The translations under genes and the position numbers were made by a program. 36,562 bases of DNA from Apilactobacillus sp. (GTDB taxonomy: Bacteria > Bacillota > Bacilli > Lactobacillales > Lactobacillaceae): assembly GCF_025290035.1 (NCBI RefSeq), contig NZ_JAMBKT010000009.1, positions 1 through 36,562 on the forward strand. The letters are read 5' to 3'. Below are positions 1 through 7,091 of the stretch, piece after piece (the stretch's first letter is position 1; each line of letters starts with the position of its first letter). The notes below the pieces were generated by a model. It worked only from the letters and a program-made list of their open reading frames with translations, was not told where the DNA came from and did not search any database.

Positions 1-70
1 TTTTAATTTTTGACTTAACATATTGAGTCACATCCTAATTTATTAATACGTTAATAATAACATAATAAAA

Positions 71-94
71 AAAGCAGCCATTAATGGCTGCTTT
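71..94 (-). terminator. Intrinsic terminator of the oppA-like gene
   Basis: Perfect hairpin with arms AAAGCAGCCAT and ATGGCTGCTTT. On the minus strand it is followed by a run of Ts. It lies just beyond the stop codon of the peptide-binding lipoprotein gene. Confidence 0.85.
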
Positions 95-106
95 TCAAAG
101 TTTTAA

Positions 107-1729
107 TTATTTGATGTAAGCATGTGAGAAGTCCCAAATTGGACCGTTTCCTAGATACTTAACATTCTTAACGTTACTCTTAATTAGTTCAGGTTGGGCC
201 TTTTGAATCAATGGAATAATTCCTTGATCGTTTAGGATTACCTTTTGCGCGTTTACTAAATCATCAAAACGCTTAGTTGAGTTAGTAGCATCTTCGTTGT
301 TAGAACGATCAATGTACATGTCATACATTGAATTGCCCCACTTAGAAGTGTTAATAGAACTAGTTGAAACTTTAGTTTGTAGTGGTGAAATAGGGTCACT
401 GATTGATGGATCCCAACCTGACACAGATAGTTGGTAATCTGATTTTAGTGAGCGACCTGAGGCCACGTTGTTTGGTAAAATTTCTGCAGTAACCTTTAGA
501 CCAGGAAGTTTTTCTAATTCAGTTTGTAGGAATTCTGTCACAGCACGACTAGTTTGGTCGTTGTTGTTCATAATTGATAGTGAAACTGAAGTCTTATTAA
601 TTTCCTTTAGACCTTTAGCCCATAGCTTCTTAGCTTCAGCTAAGTTACCAGTAGTAGCATCTTTAACAGTTGCGTAGTCGTTAAAGTCCTTACCATCCTT
701 GTAAGCTAGAGTATCAGGAACTAAACCTCTGGCAGCAAATGAACCGTCACCTAAAATGTCTTTAGTTAAAGCGTTACGGTCGATTGCTAGGGATAATGCT
801 CTTCTTAAGTTCTTGTTCTTTAATTCTGGAATATTGTTTTGGTTAATTGACAAGTATTGAACCATGAAACCTTTTCTGTTGTAGAAATCAGAACGGTTTT
901 TGTAAGTAGTTACTTGTTGTTTACCAGCTAATAGAGTTTGATCTAATTTGCCTGATTGATATTCATCTAATGCAGTTTGAGGGTCTTTAATTACAGTGTA
1001 ATTGATACTCTTTAGCTTAACATTAGCATTGTCATAGTAATCTTTGTTCTTAGCTAAAGTCCAAGCATCATTACTACCCTTCCATTTAGTAACAGTAAAT
1101 GGTCCATTGTAAATCATCTTGTCAGAAGTAGTACCGTATGCTGAACCGTACTTATCAACGATACTCTTAACTTGAGGATAGAATACTGGTAATGCTAATA
1201 CATTTAAGAAATCAGCTTGTGGTTTTACCAAGTTAATTTGTAAAGTGTGATCATTTAATGCCTTTACGCCTAATGAATCAGCACTCATAGTTCCCATCTT
1301 AATTTGGCTGTAATTAACAACATTGGCCATGTAGTAAGCCATTTGTGAAGCCGTCTTGGGATTAGCACTACGCTTAATACCGTAGACAAAATCTTGAGCA
1401 GTTACTGGTTTGCCGTTACTCCATTTAGTATCTCTTAAGGTAAATGTATATGTCTTACCACCGTTTGTGACTTTATAATTCTTAGCAATTGCTAAATCAA
1501 CTTTATTTCCCTTATCCGGTGTAACTAATCCACGCATTGCATTGTATAAAACTTGATCTGAAGTAACATCAACTGCTTTAGATGGATCTAAAGTAGTTAA
1601 AGTAGTATTGCTCATCCAATTTAATGAGTCAGTACGTGATGATTCATTTGCTGAATTACCACATGCTACCAATACTAACGAAGCTGCTACCGTAGTTAAA
1701 CCAAGCTTAATCATTGATTTAAACTTCAT
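107..1729 (-). CDS. oppA: Oligopeptide ABC transporter substrate-binding lipoprotein (OppA-like)
   Basis: This 540-residue protein is an extracellular solute-binding protein of the SBP_bac_5 family, which captures peptides outside the cell and hands them to an Opp permease. Residues 1-23 form a lipoprotein signal ending in the lipobox L-V-A-C, so Cys23 should be lipidated. The N-terminal part reads W-M-S-N-T-T-L-T-T-L-D-P and the middle contains NLRRALSLAIDR, both typical of OppA. The start ATG is preceded by AGGGGG with 8-9 nt spacing. No oppBCDF genes are adjacent, so it is an orphan binding protein that must use a permease encoded elsewhere. The substrate could be peptides or, less likely, a pheromone. 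The family is certain; the exact ligand is not visible. A terminator follows directly. Confidence 0.93.
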   Translation of the reverse strand: MKFKSMIKLGLTTVAASLVLVACGNSANESSRTDSLNWMSNTTLTTLDPSKAVDVTSDQVLYNAMRGLVTPDKGNKVDLAIAKNYKVTNGGKTYTFTLRDTKWSNGKPVTAQDFVYGIKRSANPKTASQMAYYMANVVNYSQIKMGTMSADSLGVKALNDHTLQINLVKPQADFLNVLALPVFYPQVKSIVDKYGSAYGTTSDKMIYNGPFTVTKWKGSNDAWTLAKNKDYYDNANVKLKSINYTVIKDPQTALDEYQSGKLDQTLLAGKQQVTTYKNRSDFYNRKGFMVQYLSINQNNIPELKNKNLRRALSLAIDRNALTKDILGDGSFAARGLVPDTLAYKDGKDFNDYATVKDATTGNLAEAKKLWAKGLKEINKTSVSLSIMNNNDQTSRAVTEFLQTELEKLPGLKVTAEILPNNVASGRSLKSDYQLSVSGWDPSISDPISPLQTKVSTSSINTSKWGNSMYDMYIDRSNNEDATNSTKRFDDLVNAQKVILNDQGIIPLIQKAQPELIKSNVKNVKYLGNGPIWDFSHAYIK

Positions 1730-1909
1730 TGTATTTTCCCCCTATTAATAACCATTTATACAATATTTCCTATAACATGTAATCAAAAATAGCACAAATA
1801 AATTATCAATGCAATCAAAAGTATCGCACACAAATGTTTTTATCTGATAAATAACTAAAAAAATGATACACTATTGAATAAGATATATTAATGTAAAGGA
1901 TTGATAAAC

Positions 1910-2635
1910 ATGCGTATCGGTGTAACTTCTGATATTATTTTTAGCCAAGATGAACCATTTCGTCAAAGAGAAGGTCATTTTGCACAAAGAACCTTAATGA
2001 ATTGCTTATTAGCTAATGATATTACCCCTGTCATCTTCCCAGTCGGTAAACCTCATATGGCTCATGATCTACTGGAAACTGTTGATGGTTTAATCATGAC
2101 TGGCGGTCCAGATGTATTACCAAAGTATTATGGCGAAGAACCAATTGAACAAATCGGTCGTACTTTTGAAACCAGAGATGAATTTGAATTAGCATTAGTT
2201 CAACAAGCGATTGCAATGAAAAAACCAATCTTAGCAATTTGCCGTGGTTTACAAATCGTCAATGTAGCAATGGGAGGAACTTTATACCAAGATTTAAGTT
2301 CTCAATTCAAACCAACAAATGGTTCACCACTACTACAACATGAACAAAAAGCAATTGGATATTCTCCAGTTCATCACATTACAATTGATGAAAAATCTGA
2401 GCTAGCTAAAACATTTGGTACTCGTGCATTTGTTAATTCATTCCATCATGAAGCTGCTAAAGATGTTGCTGATGGACTTCATGTAGTTGCTAGAGCAGAT
2501 GACGGTACTATTGAAGCAATGGAAAACGATGATTTAACTATTCAATGTATTCAATGGCATCCTGAAAACATGTGGGATCACTATGAAGACGAAAACCAAC
2601 TATTCGTTGATTTCTTCAATCGTGTTCACCAATAA
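1910..2635 (+). CDS. Class I glutamine amidotransferase-like hydrolase (peptidase C26, PuuD-like)
   Basis: The 241-residue protein belongs to the gamma-glutamyl-gamma-aminobutyrate hydrolase family (peptidase C26), cytosolic enzymes that cleave gamma-glutamyl amide bonds. The nucleophile is Cys111 in AICRGLQ, the oxyanion-strand glycines are in MTGGPDV near residue 65, and the other triad members sit in QWHPE near residue 217. A TTG nine bases upstream (1901) keeps the frame open but directly abuts the AAAGGA ribosome site. The ATG at 1910 has 9 nt spacing and is preferred. The gene stands alone, divergent from the oppA-like gene and convergent with the methyltransferase. Whether it acts on gamma-glutamyl-GABA, folate polyglutamates or another amide cannot be told from sequence. 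Confidence 0.9.
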   Translation: MRIGVTSDIIFSQDEPFRQREGHFAQRTLMNCLLANDITPVIFPVGKPHMAHDLLETVDGLIMTGGPDVLPKYYGEEPIEQIGRTFETRDEFELALVQQAIAMKKPILAICRGLQIVNVAMGGTLYQDLSSQFKPTNGSPLLQHEQKAIGYSPVHHITIDEKSELAKTFGTRAFVNSFHHEAAKDVADGLHVVARADDGTIEAMENDDLTIQCIQWHPENMWDHYEDENQLFVDFFNRVHQ

Positions 2636-2640
2636 AAGTA

Positions 2641-2669
2641 AAAAATCCAACCATAATGGTTGGATTTTT
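2641..2669. terminator. Bidirectional intrinsic terminator
   Basis: Hairpin AATCCAACCA-TA-ATGGTTGGATT flanked by As on the left and Ts on the right. It can end the amidotransferase transcript on plus and the methyltransferase transcript on minus; the two genes converge here. Confidence 0.9.
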
Positions 2670-3377
2670 TTATTTATATTTAACAACAATTGCGCGGATA
2701 AAGAAGAATCGTTCAAAACGACGATGCATGTAAGTTACTTCAAAGCCACTCTTTTCAAATGCAGCTGCGTACTTCTTAATCATTGCAGGAGTATTAACCA
2801 TAAACATTACACCAGAAGGCATTAAAACTCTCTTCATTTCATATGAAATCGATTGAACAATTGCCTTTTTGGGCGTACTTAATTGATTTCCATTGGCTGA
2901 AATCGCAGTGACTACATCAATACTTCTGTCTTCAAATGGAATCTTATTAATATCAGCTGTTGTTAGTTCAATCTTATTTTTAACTCTTTCCAAAACTGCA
3001 TTTTTTTCTAAACGACGAATAGTATATTGGTATTTATCTTCAACACCATAAACCTTACCTAGTTGGGTATCACGAGCTAGCTTAATTAAAGCATATCCCG
3101 TTCCAGTTCCAATATCTAAACCAATCTTATCCTCACTAAATTGGTGTTGTTTAACGAAATCTCTTACAAAGTTTTTCTTAAAAGTAACACTTCTAAACAA
3201 TGCCCATAAAGCAATTAAAATTAAAATAATGGCATAAATATATAAATGTTTTTTTCGATCCATTAATATCGATCCAAATAACGCTAATGCACCAACGATA
3301 GCTGCCGAAATAATATAGGGTTCATCAGTTTTATATCTGTACCAATGTTTTATCCAACCTGTAAATTTATTCATCAT
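2670..3377 (-). CDS. Membrane-anchored class I SAM-dependent methyltransferase
   Basis: A 235-residue protein with two predicted membrane segments near the N-terminus (about residues 22-40 and 46-66), followed by a Rossmann methyltransferase domain. Motif I is GLDIGTGTG (around residue 86), and a post-motif acidic residue in VYGVED should bind SAM. FEDRSIDVVTA is the motif IV region. The open frame extends 32 codons further upstream. I start at the first of two adjacent ATGs because AGAAAGGA lies 6 nt before it and the upstream extension has no ribosome site. The substrate is unknown; the anchor suggests a lipid, quinone-like or membrane-protein target, but that is inference. It is monocistronic between two terminators. 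Confidence 0.8.
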   Translation of the reverse strand: MMNKFTGWIKHWYRYKTDEPYIISAAIVGALALFGSILMDRKKHLYIYAIILILIALWALFRSVTFKKNFVRDFVKQHQFSEDKIGLDIGTGTGYALIKLARDTQLGKVYGVEDKYQYTIRRLEKNAVLERVKNKIELTTADINKIPFEDRSIDVVTAISANGNQLSTPKKAIVQSISYEMKRVLMPSGVMFMVNTPAMIKKYAAAFEKSGFEVTYMHRRFERFFFIRAIVVKYK

Positions 3378-3480
3378 TATGTATCCTTTCTTATTTCCCT
3401 TTGAATATATAATAACAAATATAATCCATTTTATTAAAAAAATAAATCTTTTTGCCAGAACAATAGGATTCAATTATAAA

Positions 3481-3513
3481 AAAAGAGTGTAACAAATTTA
3501 GTTACACTCTTTT
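3481..3513 (-). terminator. Intrinsic terminator of the YdhK-like gene
   Basis: Stem GAGTGTAAC / GTTACACTC with a 7-nt loop, extended by A:T pairs, and a T-run on the minus strand. It separates the YdhK-like gene from the methyltransferase gene downstream. Confidence 0.88.
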
Positions 3514-3516
3514 TTC

Positions 3517-4146
3517 TTATCTAGCTTTTAATTCTGATTGAGTTAACCACTTATGGTTTTTAATAACCATATGTGTTTTAGTGTCTGTAAAGTTAACTAC
3601 GTATGCTGGTCCTTTATGAACCTTAACAATTTTACCTTTAGCACCCTTCATGTTGTACATGTGGTCTGCTAAAACAGTAACGCTCTTTCCAGCCTTTAAA
3701 GCACCTTTAGCTTTTAGTTCGCTTGAAACAACCCACTTATGGTTTTTAACCATTTTACCACCATTAGTTGGCATGAAGTCAATTTCGTATAGGTTAGTCT
3801 TGTAAACACCGGCAACAGTTGCCTTAGCATTGTACATACCTTCCATATGCTTAGCTTTCAAAGTTACCTTTGAACCAACTTTGAACTTTGCATTAGTAGC
3901 TTTCTTTAGACCTTTAGGTAGTTTAGAATTCATATTCATTTCTAAACCATCCATCATCATCATTGATGACTTTTTATCCATCTTCATTGAAGAATGATTC
4001 ATACTCATTGAAGATTTTTTATCCATCTTCATTGATGACATGTCATGCATATCCTTCTTTGAAGATGCGTTAGCTGAAACTCCAGCTAACATGGATAATG
4101 ATAAAGCAGCAACTGAAACAGTTGCAAATAACTTACTCATTTTCAT
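3517..4146 (-). CDS. YdhK-like exported protein with two DUF1541 repeats and a Met/His-rich linker
   Basis: The 209-residue protein has a Sec signal peptide (about residues 1-28, ending ANA-S). A low-complexity segment of roughly 45 residues follows, dominated by Met, Lys, Ser, Asp and His with repeated SSMKMDKK units. The rest holds two DUF1541/YdhK modules (about 84-148 and 150-209), each ending in a K-N-H-K-W motif followed by SELKA. No lipobox or LPxTG anchor is visible, so it is probably secreted or wall-associated. The Met/His spacing resembles periplasmic copper-binding segments; copper binding is my inference. The first ATG is chosen because AAGGGGTG lies 7 nt upstream; the second in-frame ATG two codons on is too far away. 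Confidence 0.85.
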   Translation of the reverse strand: MKMSKLFATVSVAALSLSMLAGVSANASSKKDMHDMSSMKMDKKSSMSMNHSSMKMDKKSSMMMMDGLEMNMNSKLPKGLKKATNAKFKVGSKVTLKAKHMEGMYNAKATVAGVYKTNLYEIDFMPTNGGKMVKNHKWVVSSELKAKGALKAGKSVTVLADHMYNMKGAKGKIVKVHKGPAYVVNFTDTKTHMVIKNHKWLTQSELKAR

Positions 4147-4221
4147 TTTGAGGCACCCCTTAAAAAATATTTTACATTAAATAATCTTACTCTTCCTAAA
4201 GAATATCAAAATGATTTATGG

Positions 4222-4251
4222 TTGTCCTATATTTTGCTCAAATATTATAAA
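4222..4251 (+). promoter_or_regulatory. Candidate promoter of the secreted repeat protein
   Basis: TTGTCC at 4222 is followed 17-18 nt later by TTATAA/TATAAA. It lies about 65 nt upstream of the ATG at 4318. Moderate match only. Confidence 0.4.
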
Positions 4252-4317
4252 ATAATAGAAATTTTCATCATTCTACGTTACCATGATAGTAACTAATACA
4301 TTGAAAGAAGGACTATT

Positions 4318-5442
4318 ATGAATTTCAAAAAAGTCATTGTTAGTTTATTCGCAGCAGTAGTTGTACTTGCTACTCCAGCAGTTGCAGCTAACGCTAAAGG
4401 TTTACCTAACAAAAACTCAAACTATTGGAATCAATCACGTAGCATTAAGACTACAAGAACCATTACTGCTTACGAACACAGTGTTAGCAACAACACTCTT
4501 TCAAACACAGTACTAAAGAAGAAAACCATCAAAAAAGGCACTGCTTTAACAGTTAGTCGCATTAACAACAACCACAAAGAATGGTTATTATCTGGAATTA
4601 AATCAAGTAACGGTGCCGTTTGGATTACTAAACAAAGCACTACTACATGGATGAAAACTTATGTTGATCCATCATTCTCAACTAAGTATGTAAAGACCAC
4701 TAAGAACATTAAAGTATCTGCACATAAAGTTGCAAACGGTGTTATCCAAAGCAAAGTAACTAAGACTGCTACTATCAAGAAGGGTACTGCCTTATTTACT
4801 AGAAAACTATCAAACAACGCCGGCTGGATTGTTTACGGAAACGTACCAAACTACAACGGTGTGTGGGTATACGGTTCAACTAAAGCTAACTGGATGAAAG
4901 CTGCCAAAGTTTACAAGACTGGTTTCTCCACTGTCGATTCAGACAAACTACCTGACTCAGGATACGTTACTGGTTACTACTCATACTACTTAGGTAGCAT
5001 TACTTTAGGCGGTACTACTATTTACCCTGGTGATCAAATCAGAGTTCAAAAGACTAGTGACTCAACTGAAAGCATTATGATTAACGGTTTATCCAACGGA
5101 GTTAATGTTGGTAATAACCAAGGTCTAGCTACTTTAACTAACACTGTTGTTATCAAGTTAAAGGACAGTAGTGGTAAAGAAACAGGCCAAAGCAGAATCG
5201 TCGCTAGATACACTCCAGATGATGTTAGAAATATCGTTCTAAAGGGATACACTCCTCAAAACGGTGATCAATGGACATCATTTAGAAGTGACCACCAAAC
5301 TTACGATGTTTACGTTTACTATACTTCAATTAACGGTTGGGTATACCAAGGTCCTTGGGATCCAAACAAGACCCAATCCAATTCAAATCAAAGTAACTCT
5401 AACGCAAATTCCAACCAAAGCACTAACACTAACAACAAATAG
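4318..5442 (+). CDS. Secreted protein with two tandem SH3-like repeats and Asn/Ser/Gln-rich tail
   Basis: I do not recognise a named family for this 374-residue protein. A signal peptide occupies about residues 1-26, with a likely cut after AANA. Two direct repeats of about 70 residues follow (about 43-112 and 124-193). Both contain a K-T-T-[RK]-x-I opening, a T-I-K-K-G-T-A-L core, W-[LI] and a closing W-M-K, a pattern like the bacterial SH3/GW-type wall-binding repeats of lactobacilli. A unique domain (about 200-350) precedes a C-terminal tail rich in Ser, Asn, Gln and Thr, with no LPxTG motif. The start has AAGAAGGA six bases upstream. Wall binding or adhesion is plausible but inferred. It is monocistronic with its own terminator. 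Confidence 0.75.
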   Translation: MNFKKVIVSLFAAVVVLATPAVAANAKGLPNKNSNYWNQSRSIKTTRTITAYEHSVSNNTLSNTVLKKKTIKKGTALTVSRINNNHKEWLLSGIKSSNGAVWITKQSTTTWMKTYVDPSFSTKYVKTTKNIKVSAHKVANGVIQSKVTKTATIKKGTALFTRKLSNNAGWIVYGNVPNYNGVWVYGSTKANWMKAAKVYKTGFSTVDSDKLPDSGYVTGYYSYYLGSITLGGTTIYPGDQIRVQKTSDSTESIMINGLSNGVNVGNNQGLATLTNTVVIKLKDSSGKETGQSRIVARYTPDDVRNIVLKGYTPQNGDQWTSFRSDHQTYDVYVYYTSINGWVYQGPWDPNKTQSNSNQSNSNANSNQSTNTNNK

Positions 5443-5450
5443 TGCAAAAT

Positions 5451-5484
5451 AAAAAAGACCGACAATTAATTGTCGGCCTTTTTT
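5451..5484. terminator. Bidirectional intrinsic terminator
   Basis: Palindrome CCGACAATTAATTGTCGG flanked by six As on the left and Ts on the right. It ends both the secreted repeat protein (plus) and alsD (minus). Confidence 0.92.
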
Positions 5485-5487
5485 ATT

Positions 5488-6201
5488 TTATTCAGCTTCA
5501 CCAATCGCTTTTTGAATGTCGTCTTTTGAGAAGTCGTGATCCATGTAGTCTTGGTTGTTAACTGGTAATTCTTGTTCTAACTTACTGAATCGTTGAACTG
5601 CAATGTTACCTGATTGCATTTCGAAGTCCATAACGTGACCACCCATTGAATGATCATCAGCTAAGAAGTGCAAGTGGAAGCCACCTACTGCAGCACCATT
5701 AAATATTTGTGGTGAATAGTAACCAATAATTGTTCCTTCAACATCTTCTTTTTTAAAGACACTTTGGTTATTAGCACATTCCACTAATCCAGGATAAGGC
5801 TTTGGTTGTTTGTTAATCGATCTAGTTTGCGCAAACTTGAATTTACCGTGTGCTTTAACAGAGAAGAATGTATTTTCCCATTTAGTGGCATCTAATACTT
5901 TCTTTTCAAAAGCAGCAGCGTTCAATGATGCATCAACATCAGTTAATGGCTTGAAAGCGCCTTGATGAACGTTGGCAAATGGAACTGTAAAGTCATCTTT
6001 AACTTCATTGATGTTACCATCACCATCAACTTGATAAGCAATACCGTCTAAAATGATTAGTTCACCGTCTAGACCATCACCAGTTCCGATACCAGTATCA
6101 CCGTGTGATAGTAAGTCAGTTAAACTTAAATTTCCTTCAAATAACCCTGGAACTAATAAAGCTAGTGTTCCGTATTGATATAATGAATCCACATTATTCA
6201 T
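5488..6201 (-). CDS. alsD: Alpha-acetolactate decarboxylase
   Basis: AlsD converts (S)-alpha-acetolactate to acetoin in the cytosol, the second step after AlsS. The 237-residue length fits the family. The zinc-binding motif is visible as GGFHLHFLADDHSMGGH (His-x-His near residues 175-177 and a further His about ten on), and D-G-E-L near residue 50 is the conserved acidic region. The open frame starts seven codons earlier, but that ATG overlaps the AAGGAG site. The internal ATG lies 9 nt after AAGGAG and is the better start. alsS is more than 10 kb away on the other strand, so the acetoin pathway is split. Upstream, an intrinsic terminator at 6271-6307 isolates alsD from transcription of the preceding non-coding region. 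Confidence 0.95.
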   Translation of the reverse strand: MNNVDSLYQYGTLALLVPGLFEGNLSLTDLLSHGDTGIGTGDGLDGELIILDGIAYQVDGDGNINEVKDDFTVPFANVHQGAFKPLTDVDASLNAAAFEKKVLDATKWENTFFSVKAHGKFKFAQTRSINKQPKPYPGLVECANNQSVFKKEDVEGTIIGYYSPQIFNGAAVGGFHLHFLADDHSMGGHVMDFEMQSGNIAVQRFSKLEQELPVNNQDYMDHDFSKDDIQKAIGEAE

Positions 6202-6234
6202 TATTGTCATCTCCTTAATCATTTATTCAAGTTT

Positions 6235-6261
6235 ATCACAATCATTTTATTTTGGTGTGAT
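6235..6261. repeat. Inverted repeat upstream of alsD
   Basis: Arms ATCACA and TGTGAT are separated by 15 nt in the short alsD upstream region. It could be an operator. No regulator can be named, and the arm order is the reverse of a CRP-type site. Confidence 0.35.
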
Positions 6262-6269
6262 TTAAAACT

Positions 6270-6885
6270 AAATAAAAAATAACCAATACTATACAGTATC
6301 GGTTATTAATAAATTGTCTATTGCGACAATTATATTTACGCAAGTTAGTCTTTACTACAAAGCTTGACTTAAATATTCGATTACTATAATTTATCAAATG
6401 ATAAATTCTTTGGAAGTGAGATCAATAATATTGTTTAGGATATATTGATATGAACACATGCAAGCAATTTAATTTTATAAGACTTTGTTTTTTCTATTTT
6501 CTGGACGAGAGTTAATATATTAAATTCGGGGAAATTCAATACATTGCGGATTTTATTAATATAAAATATCAGCGCGACTTAATATTTTATACGGTTAGAG
6601 ATAGTTAAATAAAAAGAGCCAGAAAAAACTAAATTTTAAGATTTAGACTAAGATGATCTCTTAAGATATTTTGATAAAAGCCAATGAATGATTATTAACT
6701 AGACCATAAATTGTATAAGTGATTATAATCTATAATTCCACAACCTACCATTGTCTTAGCTTAATCAATCATTCACGTACTTTGCACCAAAAACCAACTT
6801 ACAAAGATTTATCCCAATATTTAGAAGACCTTAGCGATGACTATTCACATCTAATCGAGAAAATAGTCGATTGCCTAAATCTTCT
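6270..6885 (-). ncRNA. Candidate large structured non-coding RNA (about 615 nt)
   Basis: A gene-free interval with a strong minus-strand promoter at 6891-6919 and an intrinsic terminator at 6271-6307. Read as minus-strand RNA it contains: a 5' hairpin closed by UUAGAAGA/UCUUCUAA (6887-6880 with 6828-6821) with an inner GACUAUU/AAUAGUC; a long helix of about 19 pairs (6775-6753 with 6704-6685) enclosing a hairpin at 6741-6719; UUUUCUGG/CCAGAAAA (6626-6619 with 6504-6497) enclosing a 10-bp hairpin at 6591-6560 and another at 6542-6517; AGUCUU/AAGACU (6484-6479 with 6352-6347) enclosing GCUUG/CAAGC and hairpins at 6449-6421 and 6407-6388; and a hairpin at 6331-6312. Several G-U pairs exist only on this strand. 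CGCAA (6548-6544) could pair with UUGCG (6343-6339). A weak internal terminator-like hairpin (6646-6623) could yield a shorter product. Size and host group resemble ROOL-type RNAs; the family is inferred, not shown. Confidence 0.62.
6271..6307 (-). terminator. Intrinsic terminator at the 3' end of the large RNA
   Basis: On the minus strand AAUAACCGAUACU pairs with AGUAUUGGUUAUU around a GUAU loop, 13 pairs including one G-U, followed by six Us. The matching plus-strand pair would be an A-C mismatch, so the minus strand is the functional one. No protein gene precedes it. Confidence 0.8.
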
Positions 6886-6890
6886 AAGCT

Positions 6891-6919
6891 AGAATATATC
6901 CAATCTATAATAGTGTCAA
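6891..6919 (-). promoter_or_regulatory. Promoter of the large structured RNA
   Basis: Minus-strand TTGACA (6919-6914), a 17-bp spacer and TATTCT (6896-6891). A transcript would start near 6884-6885, exactly at the foot of the first hairpin. An AT-rich stretch lies upstream. Confidence 0.65.
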
Positions 6920-6931
6920 CGAGAATAAAAA

Positions 6932-6945
6932 TATACATATGTATA
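6932..6945. repeat. Perfect 14-bp palindrome upstream of the RNA promoter
   Basis: TATACATATGTATA sits 12 bp upstream of the -35 element of the large RNA. It may be an operator or simply an AT-rich UP-like element. Confidence 0.5.
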
Positions 6946-6960
6946 AAAAGCAACCGTTTT

Positions 6961-6991
6961 TTATCGATAATTTTGGTTATTATAACGATAA
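6961..6991. repeat. Inverted repeat between glpF and the large RNA
   Basis: TTATCGATAAT and ATTAT-AA-CGATAA form an 11-bp dyad with a two-base bulge and a 7-nt centre. No T-run follows, so it is not an obvious terminator. Function unknown. Confidence 0.45.
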
Positions 6992-7055
6992 TTTAAAAGG
7001 CTAGTTCAAAAACTAATAAGAAATTTTATTATTGTTTACATTTTCATTAAGATAC

Positions 7056-7087
7056 AAAAAAAGACGTTAAAATAAAACGTCTTTTTT
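7056..7087 (-). terminator. Intrinsic terminator of glpF
   Basis: Stem AAGACGTT / AACGTCTT in a run of As and Ts, with a long T-run on the minus strand just after the glpF stop codon. Confidence 0.88.
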
Positions 7088-7091
7088 GTTT

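Noticed and set aside
1-70. Left-edge 70 bases
   Set aside because: No gene or clear signal can be recognised beyond the terminator at 71-94.
4984-5452. Out-of-frame open frames at the end of the secreted repeat protein
   Set aside because: They overlap a gene with a signal peptide, ribosome site and terminator; composition is low-complexity.
6763-6815. Minus-strand reading ending LVFGAKYVND, possibly a transposase remnant
   Set aside because: Too short, no upstream continuation without stops, and no terminal inverted repeats or target duplication found.
6719-6892. A 57-codon plus-strand frame (GTG start) ending near 6892
   Set aside because: No ribosome site; it falls across the 5' hairpin and the long helix of the candidate RNA, whose base-pairing explains its sequence better.
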